Of a stretch of 64,000 bases of DNA, positions 20,001 through 26,747 are shown one piece after another. The DNA lies in the NCBI GenBank assembly GCA_902763155.1, contig CACWQS010000003.1:1-64000 (forward strand), given 5' to 3'. A model generated the notes under the pieces. The model saw nothing but the letters and a program-made list of their open reading frames with translations, was not told the DNA's origin and did not search any database. How positions within the stretch are numbered: position 1 is the stretch's first letter; the number at the start of each line of letters is the position of its first letter. The position numbers were made by a program, and so were the translations under genes. The stretch comes from an uncultured Pseudomonadota bacterium. Lineage in GTDB: Bacteria > Pseudomonadota > Alphaproteobacteria > RF32 > CAG-239.

Positions 20001-23000
20001 TGAATGTTACCAACAACAATAAGATTACGATTGATAATAAGTCAAAATTGTCGGCACGCAATGAGCTTGAAATTGATTTTAATTCAGGCAATAATTTAAC
20101 ATCTCGCGTAGTTTCCGATGTAACCAATTTTTCCGGTGAACCGGTAGCAAAATCATACCTTGATTTAACGATAAATAACACACTTGAAAACAGCGGAACA
20201 ATTTATGCCGGTAATTTACTTGATATCAATTTCATGCTTGGTTCTAATAATATTTTAACACAATTTGCTCAATCAGTAAGCACGGCGGCAATCGCAAGCA
20301 CAACCGAAGACGGTAAATTGACAAGGAAAATTAATAATAAGATAGATAATAAAGCCAATGCGGAGATGACTTCAGGTAAAGATGTAGATATTAACTATAC
20401 AAGCGGACAAGGTGAAACAAATTCCGTAATTTATTGGGTAACTAAAAGCGCTTGGGGAGCTATAACAAACAGCGGTCAATCATCAAAACGTGAGTTGTAT
20501 AATGGTTATTCTCTGATTAATAACGGTAAAATCACGGCTGCGCAAAATAACGCAAAATATATGAAAATAAATCGTGACGGAACGATTGATCAAGCAACAC
20601 TTAAGAGTTTTTATGATACTGATTATATCTTAAGTGACGACGAGGTCATTGATGGCGCAAAGTTAAAAGAACAAAAACTTTCTGATATCAATATTGAACT
20701 GGAAAATGTTAACGGAACGATTCAAGAATATGAGGATACAATAGCAAATTATAACACCATAATGGCCAATCTTAACGAGCAGAAAGATGAGGCAGAGGCA
20801 GCCATTGGTGAGCTGACTACGCTGATAGAAAATGGCGCGGTTTTGCTTGAATCTAAAGCCGGCGGTAGCGGCATTTATGCAGGAATCAGCGCTTTTGATT
20901 TGAAGATGCAAAAAGATATGGGGTGTGTCAGATATACCAACAATGATCCGGGTTATGCAAGCAAAATAACTCTGGATGAATACAATACGATGATGCAAGA
21001 TTATGCTAAAGAACTCAGTAATGATGAAAATCTTACAATATCTGAATTTTTGAATACCAAAAATTATGGTTTTTCAGATGCCCAGAAAACAAATATCGTA
21101 AACGGATACAACGATGTTAAGAGCAGACTTTCGACCACGGCGCATGGTTTTGCTCAGTATATCGGTAAAGATGGTATAACCTATATTGCCGCCCTAAATC
21201 CGACCGGCGAAGGAGCAGCTCAATCTTGCAAGAATATGGTTGATTTGAACAACACAATAGCAGATATTGAAAATCAAATTCAATCAGCTCAAAATATCAA
21301 AGACAATGGTATAGCTTTATTAGAGGAATTGAATAGCGAAAGAACAGCACTCATAACCGAATATAACGACATATATGAAACACCAGACAGCGAATATGAT
21401 TATAACGGCAACTATTCTGTTGTCTTTAAGGACATCATTATTAACCCGGACAGCGGAAAAATCAACATACACGGGTTAATAAACGATGGTATCAGCGGCA
21501 ACGGTACGGTTGAAATCGCTAAAGCAGGTTTACAGATAGATAACTATTCTACTCGTTCATTGGTGTTTAATGATGTTGTTGTTAATGAAACATCTTCAGG
21601 CGGTAGCTTTGTTGTTAATGATAAGAGTATGAGTGAGTTTGCCGATAAAAATCAAGCTATAAGCGGACAGAAAGCGTATGAATATCTCTATGGCAATTCA
21701 AGCTGGTGGAATCTAAATGATGAAAGACCTTCATTTGACAGTCTGCCGACATCGGGTGTTCATTATGTTACAAATGATACGGGGATTATCGGAACAACAA
21801 TAAATAATTATTACGACAACAATCACCCGCTTGCGGACACGTTTGATATTCCAAATCCGACTGTTGCATCCGATATTACGATTAACGGTGATATCAACAC
21901 GGGTTCTTTGAGTATTTCCAATGAAAGCGGAAATATTGCCATTCAAAGCGGTGATATGAATACGGGTAGCATGAATTTGTATGCTATGAACGGAGAAGTT
22001 AATATTACGGCGCATAATGATGCAAATAATGCAAAATTTAACTTAAACAGTGGAGGTCATATTTTTGCGGCTGATGGTGTAAACATAACTGCCGATGAGG
22101 TTGATATTAAATCAGGTTCAAATATTAAGACGGGTTATTCTTTAAGAGGCATTACCATTACAGATAAAATGCTAAAAGAAGAAAACTTGATTATTGATCC
22201 GACAACCGGTGAAAAGAATCTCATCAATTTAGGCGGCAACCAGTTAAGTCCTGATCTGAATGACGGAGTGATAAAAGGAAATATCAAAGCAATTTATCAA
22301 GATGGTCGGATATATGTATATGATTTGCCAGAACTTAAAGCTGACAATGGTATTAAAATCGTAGCAAGCAAAGGCACAGTAGAGGGTATAATTACAATTT
22401 CTACCGGCTCTCAGGCGATAGAAATAAATAATAAAACAAATAAACCTTTGGTAACGGGTGATATTGTCAATACTGCAGTTGATGGTCTGTATTCCGTTCA
22501 AGGTGGCGCAACATCCACAGTAAGTTTAACCACACAGGAAGTCATCAATACAAAAATTGATATATCATCAAACGGTAAAGCGGTTATCAATGGCAAAATC
22601 GTTAATGGTATTGACGGTCAATCCGGTGAGCCTTTAGAAAATGGTGAACTAAGCATTAATGCTAAAAACGGTGTCGATATTGCTAAACATCAAACATACG
22701 ATTCTATAACAGCTGGAGGTTCAGTTGATATTGTTAATAACGGTAGCGGTACATTAAATGTGTACGCCGATATTACCAATAAAAAAGGCAACACTAATTT
22801 ATATGGCTCTAACGGCGTATCAGTTTACGGCAGAGTACATAATATCGATGGAGATGTTACAATAACAGCTCCTCAAGGTGATTTAATATTGGCTAAAGGC
22901 TCACAAATTCACGTCGATAAAGGTAATTTGATATTAGACCAGCAAGCTGTATCCGGCAACTTAAATATGATAGGTCAGGTTATACTTTATGATGGTGATT

Positions 23001-23431
23001 TGAGAGCTGACAGCTTTGGCAACATAACAGATAATGGTCTTATATTCAGTAAGGAATTCATGGATGAAAATGATTTGAGTGATTTGATAGCCGTGAACTT
23101 TAATGAACCGGAAATTGATTATGCCTTGAATAACAATATGGGTTACGGTTATGATGTTACAAACGACAAAGGTCTGGAATCCAGCGTAAAAATCTTAAGA
23201 TTGCACAAAGATGGTGCGACCATTATCAACGAAAATAATTGGAAAGTTGGTGATAAAATTGAGGTTTCTATAGCATTCGAGGGCGTTAACGTTACTGCCA
23301 AATGCAAAGTCATTAAAGCAGAAAACGGTGTTGTACAGGTTATGTTCCTTGACTTGCCAAGATCTGTGGCGACAAAAATTACCGAACGCTATATGAATAA
23401 GGGCTTATTTCACCAATGGGTATCTAACTGA
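11063..23431 (+). CDS. Giant TPS-exported filamentous adhesin of the LktA/leukotoxin type with PilZ-like C-terminus
   Basis: 4122 aa. An extended signal peptide (hydrophobic core about 35-48, cleavage near VFAQ) precedes a TPS secretion domain to about residue 130-270, with FVSPNGIVVGASGVLNVGSL in place of the usual NPNG/NPNL motif. A very long beta-helix of degenerate repeats follows, with recurring phrases such as VTIDNSKITAKEGDV, GAGASVNVY and INVADSSA, typical of LktA-family adhesins. Two alpha-helical coiled-coil segments interrupt it at about 3185-3275 and 3390-3440. The last 85 residues (SSVKILRLHKDGATI ... VGDKIEVSIAFEGVNV ... VQVMFLDLP) resemble a PilZ beta-barrel but lack the full RxxxR and D/NxSxxG signature. 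It is expected at the cell surface, exported by the transporter encoded divergently. Host or surface adhesion is the usual role. Confidence 0.85.
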   Translation: MKQKAILRKNQQTSKSQEIVFKEPSVFRKIVSFITAYSMLFLNITPVFAQTNITGISGENGVYNIDAAKFSGSTGFRQYSDFTLDNGDVANLKFDQGYDKFVNLVDNQVNINGILNTIKNNAFYNGHAIFVSPNGIVVGASGVLNVGSLTMATPSADKYNSFKNGYEADLGNHIFGSDKYNELINDSHGNITINGKIMAKENVELYGDNITIKGSQNNKVGIVAGVKNQNKITTQQQAKQVFDSLVQNNIKDADNFNLEGGKIKIVAGFKDYTLKDGKPDKPNGTSNKAEVNVDDANLGANEVEIKANTIRDAYVYATADEAIYSTIDITRSDITAENIDILANSEDYYGRNVNLTVPAIYLWIFDADDHDAHISDFFTETVYNGFEGVRTTATVDVKDAVLQAIEDISIEATTSSKTGISTDILGQFIPSIIYGYGTKTVTQINIENSVLNAGGDIDLNANSENILKTKIWDDIAAGLTLRVTDAFNLILMKNSASADTKVVIDHSTLEAENVSAQATAYNEMDNEAVLQERIGKNDFMSEINNQGGSAISLGGIINVSDIKSAVEVKNDSKIIATKDIDLKAWNVNDISNWMDAEIKDVEDYTNQKPFKEGTNWFSKRLNDIGALAGMWDKISTFTLKDFATKFQQKGKNIYDIAHPEQKQKMENATMQAGLAAVWNNVSTTNNVKIDNSTVTAKNIEIRAHTIDNTINEADGYADETANWGGALGMVVNKQHNDNSVDILNASKLTAAEDIDVTSVVELPAQQGSLGLSATVFGHPINFAVDFGFNANDEWEFGFHDVTNSPLADTLMPKAGVFGFYNNFATGSSAGEKASASGAIIYSELKNNSDINITNSTLTAHTGDVVMNAIVSASAHDAADFFNYDGLIDEIKTLAGGDFNKYNQESGSGLGAAVIVQNFTNNAGVTIDNSKITAKEGDVTLNAAAEQSYLTILTPGGKAESFGLDGAVNIQEIFGTTAVTVKNGTEIKADNISIDAGKANNVLSKKGTHMADTSEEFISTNGDVILDYYTVEEDTGGLLPNIVIYQKYRDIKDHITSVVINGSYTKQSEETTEQSSSGVAVGASVSVQEIERAVKSDILNSKLVADSNLSVKSDSRMKNIFVTLAGAFAGGVDTPKDTGANNGGLGNVQRNAENAQDKEDDADLLEALLYDDDGLLNDMLGNGDGDDVNPLENMRSSFSLSVAGTVVVLNDQTDISSTVANSELKVGKDLDVTADRDSHLLTISGGLAKSNQYGAGASVNVYKQAGSVKASILDNTKIIFAAEDVNPKFNVKAHNDNSLINIAVGVAAAGDPGDTQNVNFKAAVGGSVNVNTLKPEITASIENSTVKVEEDGKDIDATVKAENEVDSYNIAGGGSYINGGSNAIGAGVALNYNNVKNDVQAYVANSTLNNINKLSVLSSSDNDMNDFAVAGSLVRGDDTSGWVFDGSIDINYIHDTVKSRIIGSTITANDDVEVKADAKDDSLAAAGTLNISTANGGVGVNGDVIVNVIRNDVLAEIGDSYQIINLKPVVDRNSDILSAKDVKVAATSTEKVNDILAGIAVSTKGTYLMAAANVNVNSIENDVKSYVSGNIGTGENSKAISGLNVAAYDETTIYSRGGTVSASTSSEATSVVAGSVNVDKLAKTVEAKIFNADVKATGNVTASAASVNSMGGTKGDDNKYSSDDVTSDAYRDKLLHKDAEDRYDGLNMEEGVSLDQNSDFANWNMFFDIAGGANIAVAGAGIGKVIENTITAEIANSKIEADKLYVLADDYSIKNIIAGTISGSFKGSSGLSVLYAKDKSITSALVGKGSELNITDNLIIDAANRKDNHQILIAGSGAMKGSINANIAINDIEDEVYAKIDNETTAKDIKAGSISINANEDINASHIVVSGGGASNLVLDVNPIVNTYNATVESAIKNSKVKDAAIAINAQTAMDSLDVSAGVAGVAKGIAGVGVAIKNDYIGNIKSYIDNAVINTEKDIDIDASSVINANNWVVGGSAAGQGVSVTLNVLWNNVNSTLEAGIKNSTIEKADAITINTNKDKTDHFDNTAIAAALAGQGASAIVNVIKNDFTNTVTSYVDNTESTEIGSLEVESNSDRRTNNINFGLIITGEGAGLAANALSNDINSTTRSYVDAKSKTLKVERNLDVKSNDTAAARNSVVMGSLVALGGGVGLNINLYSANNLVKSEILSATSGQINAGSVNMNSELTNAMDNTQVDLSLGLATAPIDVQVIKIGQKTNTYSQAEIISDVNKYLNTMFSMIPQGLSTSTTPSNNLQAGAISSVGGNIKTVLDTNINAKSHVKGLTKQDGKDVLTNELDLNSFTLVGGAGSASVGVRDVQIANNTVAEIKDGKVESTDGDVSVNAQSEANVKMTNTSAEISGLQISGGSDIYENSSETLAQIKDSEVNAQSIGINSKSKSHAKIDTTHVAGSIGSVVNVDLVEAKDTNKTISLITGNTNIDANDKLTIRSTVDTDLQSLKLSVPIAGASLVSVLKNEATANTISKAIIEDVNGTINTNGLEIVTDYDDMSVTARSNIVSVKAISVAEYNDSGAFMNAYFKSGIDSIDGLILKNTGTTQITTAKANSQKDVLAYGRTHDVSVQGIGIYTGTFANAKTNATSATVLKVKDNTSDRLNINQYLNSKAKADANGTKVTTAGVYAVAAEATDESKMTLDIGGTNTVLGRANIIATHNATSEADLKAFNLGLLIAGSRLRLDSNMEADTIANIGGNFNVLGTIADIEISTIRNAKLDKTSGTGGFINVADTGVANVLKGQSVLNLNGLITNAENKNRMSILNRSVNNYNVKTTDGSGGFINVADSSATSSFNTTTETNIENSDINSLSDFNVTTDNSTQIEDDASAAGGGFISYVNGSINNNYVSNAKINIKNSNIKSQDMKLRAMARVGAYPKDAHYTGDAGGVVAFDYIDVNNTITSTSEINIQNSILEATHNAIFDVSSNNYFKQKIESGAYGLKSKASGVSHLNVTNNNKITIDNKSKLSARNELEIDFNSGNNLTSRVVSDVTNFSGEPVAKSYLDLTINNTLENSGTIYAGNLLDINFMLGSNNILTQFAQSVSTAAIASTTEDGKLTRKINNKIDNKANAEMTSGKDVDINYTSGQGETNSVIYWVTKSAWGAITNSGQSSKRELYNGYSLINNGKITAAQNNAKYMKINRDGTIDQATLKSFYDTDYILSDDEVIDGAKLKEQKLSDINIELENVNGTIQEYEDTIANYNTIMANLNEQKDEAEAAIGELTTLIENGAVLLESKAGGSGIYAGISAFDLKMQKDMGCVRYTNNDPGYASKITLDEYNTMMQDYAKELSNDENLTISEFLNTKNYGFSDAQKTNIVNGYNDVKSRLSTTAHGFAQYIGKDGITYIAALNPTGEGAAQSCKNMVDLNNTIADIENQIQSAQNIKDNGIALLEELNSERTALITEYNDIYETPDSEYDYNGNYSVVFKDIIINPDSGKINIHGLINDGISGNGTVEIAKAGLQIDNYSTRSLVFNDVVVNETSSGGSFVVNDKSMSEFADKNQAISGQKAYEYLYGNSSWWNLNDERPSFDSLPTSGVHYVTNDTGIIGTTINNYYDNNHPLADTFDIPNPTVASDITINGDINTGSLSISNESGNIAIQSGDMNTGSMNLYAMNGEVNITAHNDANNAKFNLNSGGHIFAADGVNITADEVDIKSGSNIKTGYSLRGITITDKMLKEENLIIDPTTGEKNLINLGGNQLSPDLNDGVIKGNIKAIYQDGRIYVYDLPELKADNGIKIVASKGTVEGIITISTGSQAIEINNKTNKPLVTGDIVNTAVDGLYSVQGGATSTVSLTTQEVINTKIDISSNGKAVINGKIVNGIDGQSGEPLENGELSINAKNGVDIAKHQTYDSITAGGSVDIVNNGSGTLNVYADITNKKGNTNLYGSNGVSVYGRVHNIDGDVTITAPQGDLILAKGSQIHVDKGNLILDQQAVSGNLNMIGQVILYDGDLRADSFGNITDNGLIFSKEFMDENDLSDLIAVNFNEPEIDYALNNNMGYGYDVTNDKGLESSVKILRLHKDGATIINENNWKVGDKIEVSIAFEGVNVTAKCKVIKAENGVVQVMFLDLPRSVATKITERYMNKGLFHQWVSN

Positions 23432-23445
23432 GTAATCTTAATGTT

Positions 23446-23608
23446 ATAATCTAATGTAGATAGATTCTATATAAGCAGTCCTGATGTATGGTTATTCCAG
23501 CATGACGCAATCAATACATACGATGTTTTAAAAAACAGAGATTTTGATAAAGAGCAATTTAAGGAAAACTATTGCAAACATATAGATTTTATATCACATT
23601 TTGAATAA
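23446..23608 (+). pseudogene. C-terminal fragment of an unknown protein
   Basis: A frame open from just after an in-frame TAA reads DRFYISSPDVWLFQHDAINT, then YDVLKNRDFDKEQFKENYCK, and stops at 23606. No start or ribosome-binding site. Its natural-looking composition suggests a gene tail cut by rearrangement. Confidence 0.5.
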
Positions 23609-23703
23609 ACAACTTCTTTCCCTCAAGGAAAGGAAGTATTTTCCTCTACAATCTTGCGATTTGAGAAATTAGAACCTAAGTATAGGATAAGAAACGTTAG
23701 AGT
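23609..23703 (+). repeat. Degenerate intergenic repeat, family A copy 1
   Basis: Starts AACAACTTCTTTCCCTCAAG, then contains AATCTTGCGATTTGAGAAAT and ends in ACGTTAGAG before an ATG. It aligns loosely with 25439-25545. Confidence 0.45.
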
Positions 23704-24204
23704 ATGGATGAAAATATGCCAAAGGACTATGCAAATATATACAATTTATCAGGAACAGAAAAGAAAATTAAAATAGAAAATTTGTGGCGAGATAGTATTC
23801 CTGGCACAGAAGAATTAGCAGACAGCATATTAAAAAAAATTAATGAAGATGAATACCCTTATGTTTTATCGGTAGAAGCAGGCTATGGAATGGGAAAAAC
23901 TCACTTTTTTAGTAGATTCTGTGAATATGCTAAAAATAATGGATTTGATTGTATTTATATGAGTGCATGGGAAAATGATTATCAACCATCACCATTTTTA
24001 TTTATATGTAATAAAATTAAAAGCTATATGGAAGAAAAAAATATAACGACAGTAAAAAGCCAATTATCAGAATTTATTGATAGTAGCAAAAGGCTTATGA
24101 TGGAAACACTTAAACACGTTGATATACAAGAAGAAAATGAGAAATTCGTTGTCACTGAATTCGTTTTTCTGCAAATCCTTGTCAGTTCAATCCATATCAT
24201 TTGA
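23704..24204 (+). pseudogene. Truncated KAP-family P-loop NTPase
   Basis: 166 codons. The N-terminal part is a recognisable KAP ATPase start: a leader with ENLWRDSIPGTEELADSILK and Walker A VEAGYGMGKTHFF at about 57-69. KAP NTPases normally run beyond 400 aa with a Walker B and sensor region. Here the frame ends in an unrelated tail (EFVFLQILVSSIHII). The opposite strand just downstream (24228-24599) carries a free C-terminal protein fragment, so an internal inversion may have split the gene. KAP proteins are frequent in defence loci. Confidence 0.6.
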
Positions 24205-24227
24205 TGAACCTTGAGCGTTTTTATAGG

Positions 24228-24599
24228 CTATTGCTCTATATCGTTTTTGTCTTGCCCACTAGATTTCAATGAATATTCTCTATTTTCTTTAAGTTCCTTG
24301 GTAGTTTTAATACAACAACCAATTCTTTCCCAGATAGTATCAAAATTATCACTACTGATAATTTTTAGGAGGTTTTTGTTACTTAACAATTCAAGTAAAG
24401 GATTATCACACTTATTGTAATCAGTGATGTATTTACTCGGATTTTCGGAGCTAGCTTGTAAAGTATTATTAATAAGTCTGTTTCGTAGTTCTTTAGAAAT
24501 ATCACCATCATCCAATTTTTGAATCTGATTTGATAATCCTTCATAAGTTTTTGCAATAGCTTCTTTATGAGAATATTCTTCAATAAGCTTTTTAGATAT
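24228..24599 (-). pseudogene. Orphan C-terminal protein fragment, possibly the inverted end of the KAP ATPase
   Basis: An open minus-strand frame without start: ISKKLIEEYSHKEAIAKTYE, then NQIQKLDDGDISKELRNRL, then DNFDTIWERIGCCIKTTKEL, ending at 24228. It is helical, charged and coherent for 123 residues. An in-frame stop lies at its beginning. It faces the truncated KAP gene tail-to-tail, only 23 bp away. Confidence 0.5.
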
Positions 24600-24749
24600 T
24601 TAATGAGAAATTGCAACCTGTGTTTTATAAATTCATAAGTTAATAAACAAAGATACACTGGAAAATAATGTTTCTTACTTTGCACGCGCGCGTAATAAGC
24701 GCTCCTTTATTATTAATTTATTAAGATTATATGCTTATAGTGTACTTGT

Positions 24750-24945
24750 TGGGGAATGCCCGAACTTCAACAGGTAATCGTTAAACCTAATCAACGCGGG
24801 CGGTAATAACTATTGTTTAATGTCAATGGGATATTACGTCATAGGGCAGACACCGATATGGTGGATGCTCACAAAAATAAGGCTCGCACGAATATGTGAG
24901 CTGCATCTCGCGTTGATTGCAGTTAACGACATCCACCGCCTTTGT
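24750..24945 (+). ncRNA. Candidate structured RNA with a pseudoknot, upstream of the TNase gene
   Basis: Long perfect pairings in a short space: AATCAACGCG (24789-24798) with CGCGTTGATT (24909-24918); GGTGGATG (24860-24867) with CATCCACC (24930-24937), which crosses the first stem and makes a pseudoknot; hairpin CTCAC/GTGAG (24868-24900). GGCGGT (24799-24804) can compete for ACCGCC (24935-24940), so two folds are possible. TATAGT near 24737 is a possible -10. No T-run terminator follows; it could be a leader of the TNase gene. It does not match tmRNA, 6S or RNase P landmarks that I know. Confidence 0.5.
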
Positions 24946-24970
24946 GCGTTTTACTTGGGCTGATTGGTGT

Positions 24971-25438
24971 TTGTCATTGTTTAAGTTTATAGCAACTACA
25001 TTTTTTGCTTTATTTTATGTGCAGATGGTTTGTGCGCACGAATTCGTTGCAACTATAATCAAAATAAATGATGGTGATACTTTAAGTGCATTTGTGAACA
25101 ATGAAAATACTAAAATAAGACTGCTTGATGTTGATTGTTATGAAACCAAGAAAAATGCAAGAGCAAAATTTCAGCAAAAATACTATGGATTACCGATTGA
25201 TGAAGTGCTTGAAAAAGGTAAGCAATCAAGGAAAATATTAAAAAATTTACTTAAAGACCACAGATATATAAGAGTGAAATGGGGAAAAAGAGACAGTTTT
25301 GGTCGTATCTTAGGTAATGTATATCTTGATGACATTAAATCTTCTGGTATGATTGATGTTAATAAATATATGCTTGAGACCGGTGGCTGTAACAAGTATT
25401 TACCAAAGAGTTTGTTGAAAAAATCCAAGAATAAGTAA
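24971..25438 (+). CDS. Secreted thermonuclease-like (SNase/TNase) protein
   Basis: About 155 aa. A signal peptide (LFKFIATTFFALFYVQMVCA) leads into a staphylococcal-nuclease domain: VATIIKINDGDTLSAFVNN, KIRLLDVDCYETKK, a GKQSRKILKNLL helix and KRDSFGRILGNVYL, ending with YMLETGGCNKY. SNase enzymes cleave DNA and RNA non-specifically with Ca2+. Catalytic-type residues D (DGDT), R (IRLLDVD), E (YETK) and R (FGRILG) appear present. No ATG exists; the ORF could start at TTG 24917, but that lies in the structured region. I prefer TTG 24971 or 24977, directly before the signal peptide. Probably a secreted nuclease. Confidence 0.65.
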   Translation: MSLFKFIATTFFALFYVQMVCAHEFVATIIKINDGDTLSAFVNNENTKIRLLDVDCYETKKNARAKFQQKYYGLPIDEVLEKGKQSRKILKNLLKDHRYIRVKWGKRDSFGRILGNVYLDDIKSSGMIDVNKYMLETGGCNKYLPKSLLKKSKNK

Positions 25439-25545
25439 TGTAACTTTCTTTCTTGCTGGTAAAAAGTATTTCTGCAAAAATCTTGCGATTATCCAGAGAG
25501 AAACCTATTTAATCAATATAGAGAGATTATTACGTTGAGGTTAAT
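25439..25545 (+). repeat. Degenerate intergenic repeat, family A copy 2
   Basis: TAACTTTCTTTCTTGCTGG, AAAAAGTATTTCTG, AATCTTGCGATTATCC, AGAGAGAAACCTA and ACGTTGAGG occur in the same order as in 23609-23703. It again ends at the start of a gene and so carries that gene's promoter and ribosome-binding site. Confidence 0.45.
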
Positions 25546-26331
25546 ATGCATTACACAATCTATGAAGGTTATGATAGACCTTATATTCGTCCTTGTCCTA
25601 TTAAAAACAAAGAAGATTATGTCAGGGATATCATAACTTTGGAAAGAATCATGTTTGAGCAAGATAAGACCTATTCTTACAATGAATTTTTACATGAATG
25701 GGCACAATTACTTATAAACGCAATGCATTTATTTGAGGCAGGATATTTTGACTGTGCCTATTATTCATTACGTCAAGCCATTGAAATGGCAGTATTGATA
25801 CTATACCTAGCAGATCTTCCGGACATAGATGCCAAAGATAAATGGCAACAATGGTTAGGACAAAAAGATTTTCCAACAAGTAACTCTATGCTAAATGAGT
25901 TGAAATTAAAAGGGAAAAAATTTCAGGAGATGCATATTGCTTTTCCTGAATTTTTAGCAGAATTAAGGCAATTACAACGTATTTTGAATAAACTGGTTCA
26001 CAAACAAGGTTTTTTCTATTTATATACAATTCATGGAAATTCAATGATTATTCCGGGTAAGGAACAAAACCATTTTATTCTGGATTTTCCTGAATATTTG
26101 GAAAAAACAATTCGCATTATTGCTATGGTTAGAATTTTTATAGATCCGTATCCATTGTTATTAGCTGAGCATAATATTGCAAAGAAATCTTTTTGTTTGA
26201 CGATGCCGTATCCCGAAGAATTTATAATTAAATATTTAGGTGATGATTTTGTTGAAAGATACAAGAAAACAAGTCTTTATCAAAAATACTACAATGAGTG
26301 TATCAATAAACAAGTTGTAAGAGTAATATAG
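25546..26331 (+). CDS. HEPN-like helical protein, putative defence function
   Basis: 261 aa, soluble, mostly helical. The segment YFDCAYYSLRQAIEMAVLIL followed about 90 residues later by LRQLQRILNKLVHKQGF resembles the two conserved helices of HEPN domains (a polar residue in helix 2 and a conserved His in the last helix), which are often ribonucleases in toxin-antitoxin and abortive-infection systems. The strict RxxxxxH motif is not evident, so HEPN is only a likely reading. TGAGGT lies 6 nt before the ATG. It stands between two repeat copies and an ATPase-nuclease gene, i.e. in a defence-type patch. Confidence 0.4.
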   Translation: MHYTIYEGYDRPYIRPCPIKNKEDYVRDIITLERIMFEQDKTYSYNEFLHEWAQLLINAMHLFEAGYFDCAYYSLRQAIEMAVLILYLADLPDIDAKDKWQQWLGQKDFPTSNSMLNELKLKGKKFQEMHIAFPEFLAELRQLQRILNKLVHKQGFFYLYTIHGNSMIIPGKEQNHFILDFPEYLEKTIRIIAMVRIFIDPYPLLLAEHNIAKKSFCLTMPYPEEFIIKYLGDDFVERYKKTSLYQKYYNECINKQVVRVI

Positions 26332-26370
26332 AGGGTTTAAAATCAAAGCATAAACTTACATTTAACATCT

Positions 26371-26490
26371 TTTCATCAATGAAATAAAGTTCAGATCTCC
26401 CTAAATCCCATTTTCACATTTTTGGAAGTTAAAATTGTATAAGTTGTTGAAATAAATAAACTTTTATAGGCGGTCTGTGCAAATGCTTAA
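26371..26490 (+). repeat. Degenerate intergenic repeat, family B copy 1
   Basis: AACATCTTTTCATCAATGAA ... CCCATTTTCACATTTTTGG ... AGTTAAAATTGTATAAG ... GGCGGTCTGTGCAAA aligns along its length with 29559-29690. Confidence 0.45.
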
Positions 26491-26747
26491 GGAGTACTTG
26501 ACAACGATGTTATTCGAATATTTAACGACGATGATTTTGCTTCGATAGTGTCAGTGTTTATTAAGTTTAAAGTATATTTACAATAATAATTAAAAGTAAA
26601 AATAAAGTATCTATAATCTGGCATAAAAATATGTGCGATAATAGTTTTTATTAAAAATATCATTGGAATTATTTATAATTATCAGTGGACAATGTATAAA
26701 AATATATCTACACTGAACATATATATTTTTTTATAAGGAATAATGTT

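Noticed and set aside
11186..22501. Many ORFs of 60-180 codons opposite the adhesin gene
   Set aside because: They are antisense shadows of a 12.4-kb reading frame with biased composition; none has a ribosome-binding site and a recognisable domain.
24750..24945. tmRNA, 6S RNA or RNase P RNA
   Set aside because: No T-loop, tag-peptide frame, 6S bubble or RNase P core sequences could be found; only the strong pairing is supported.
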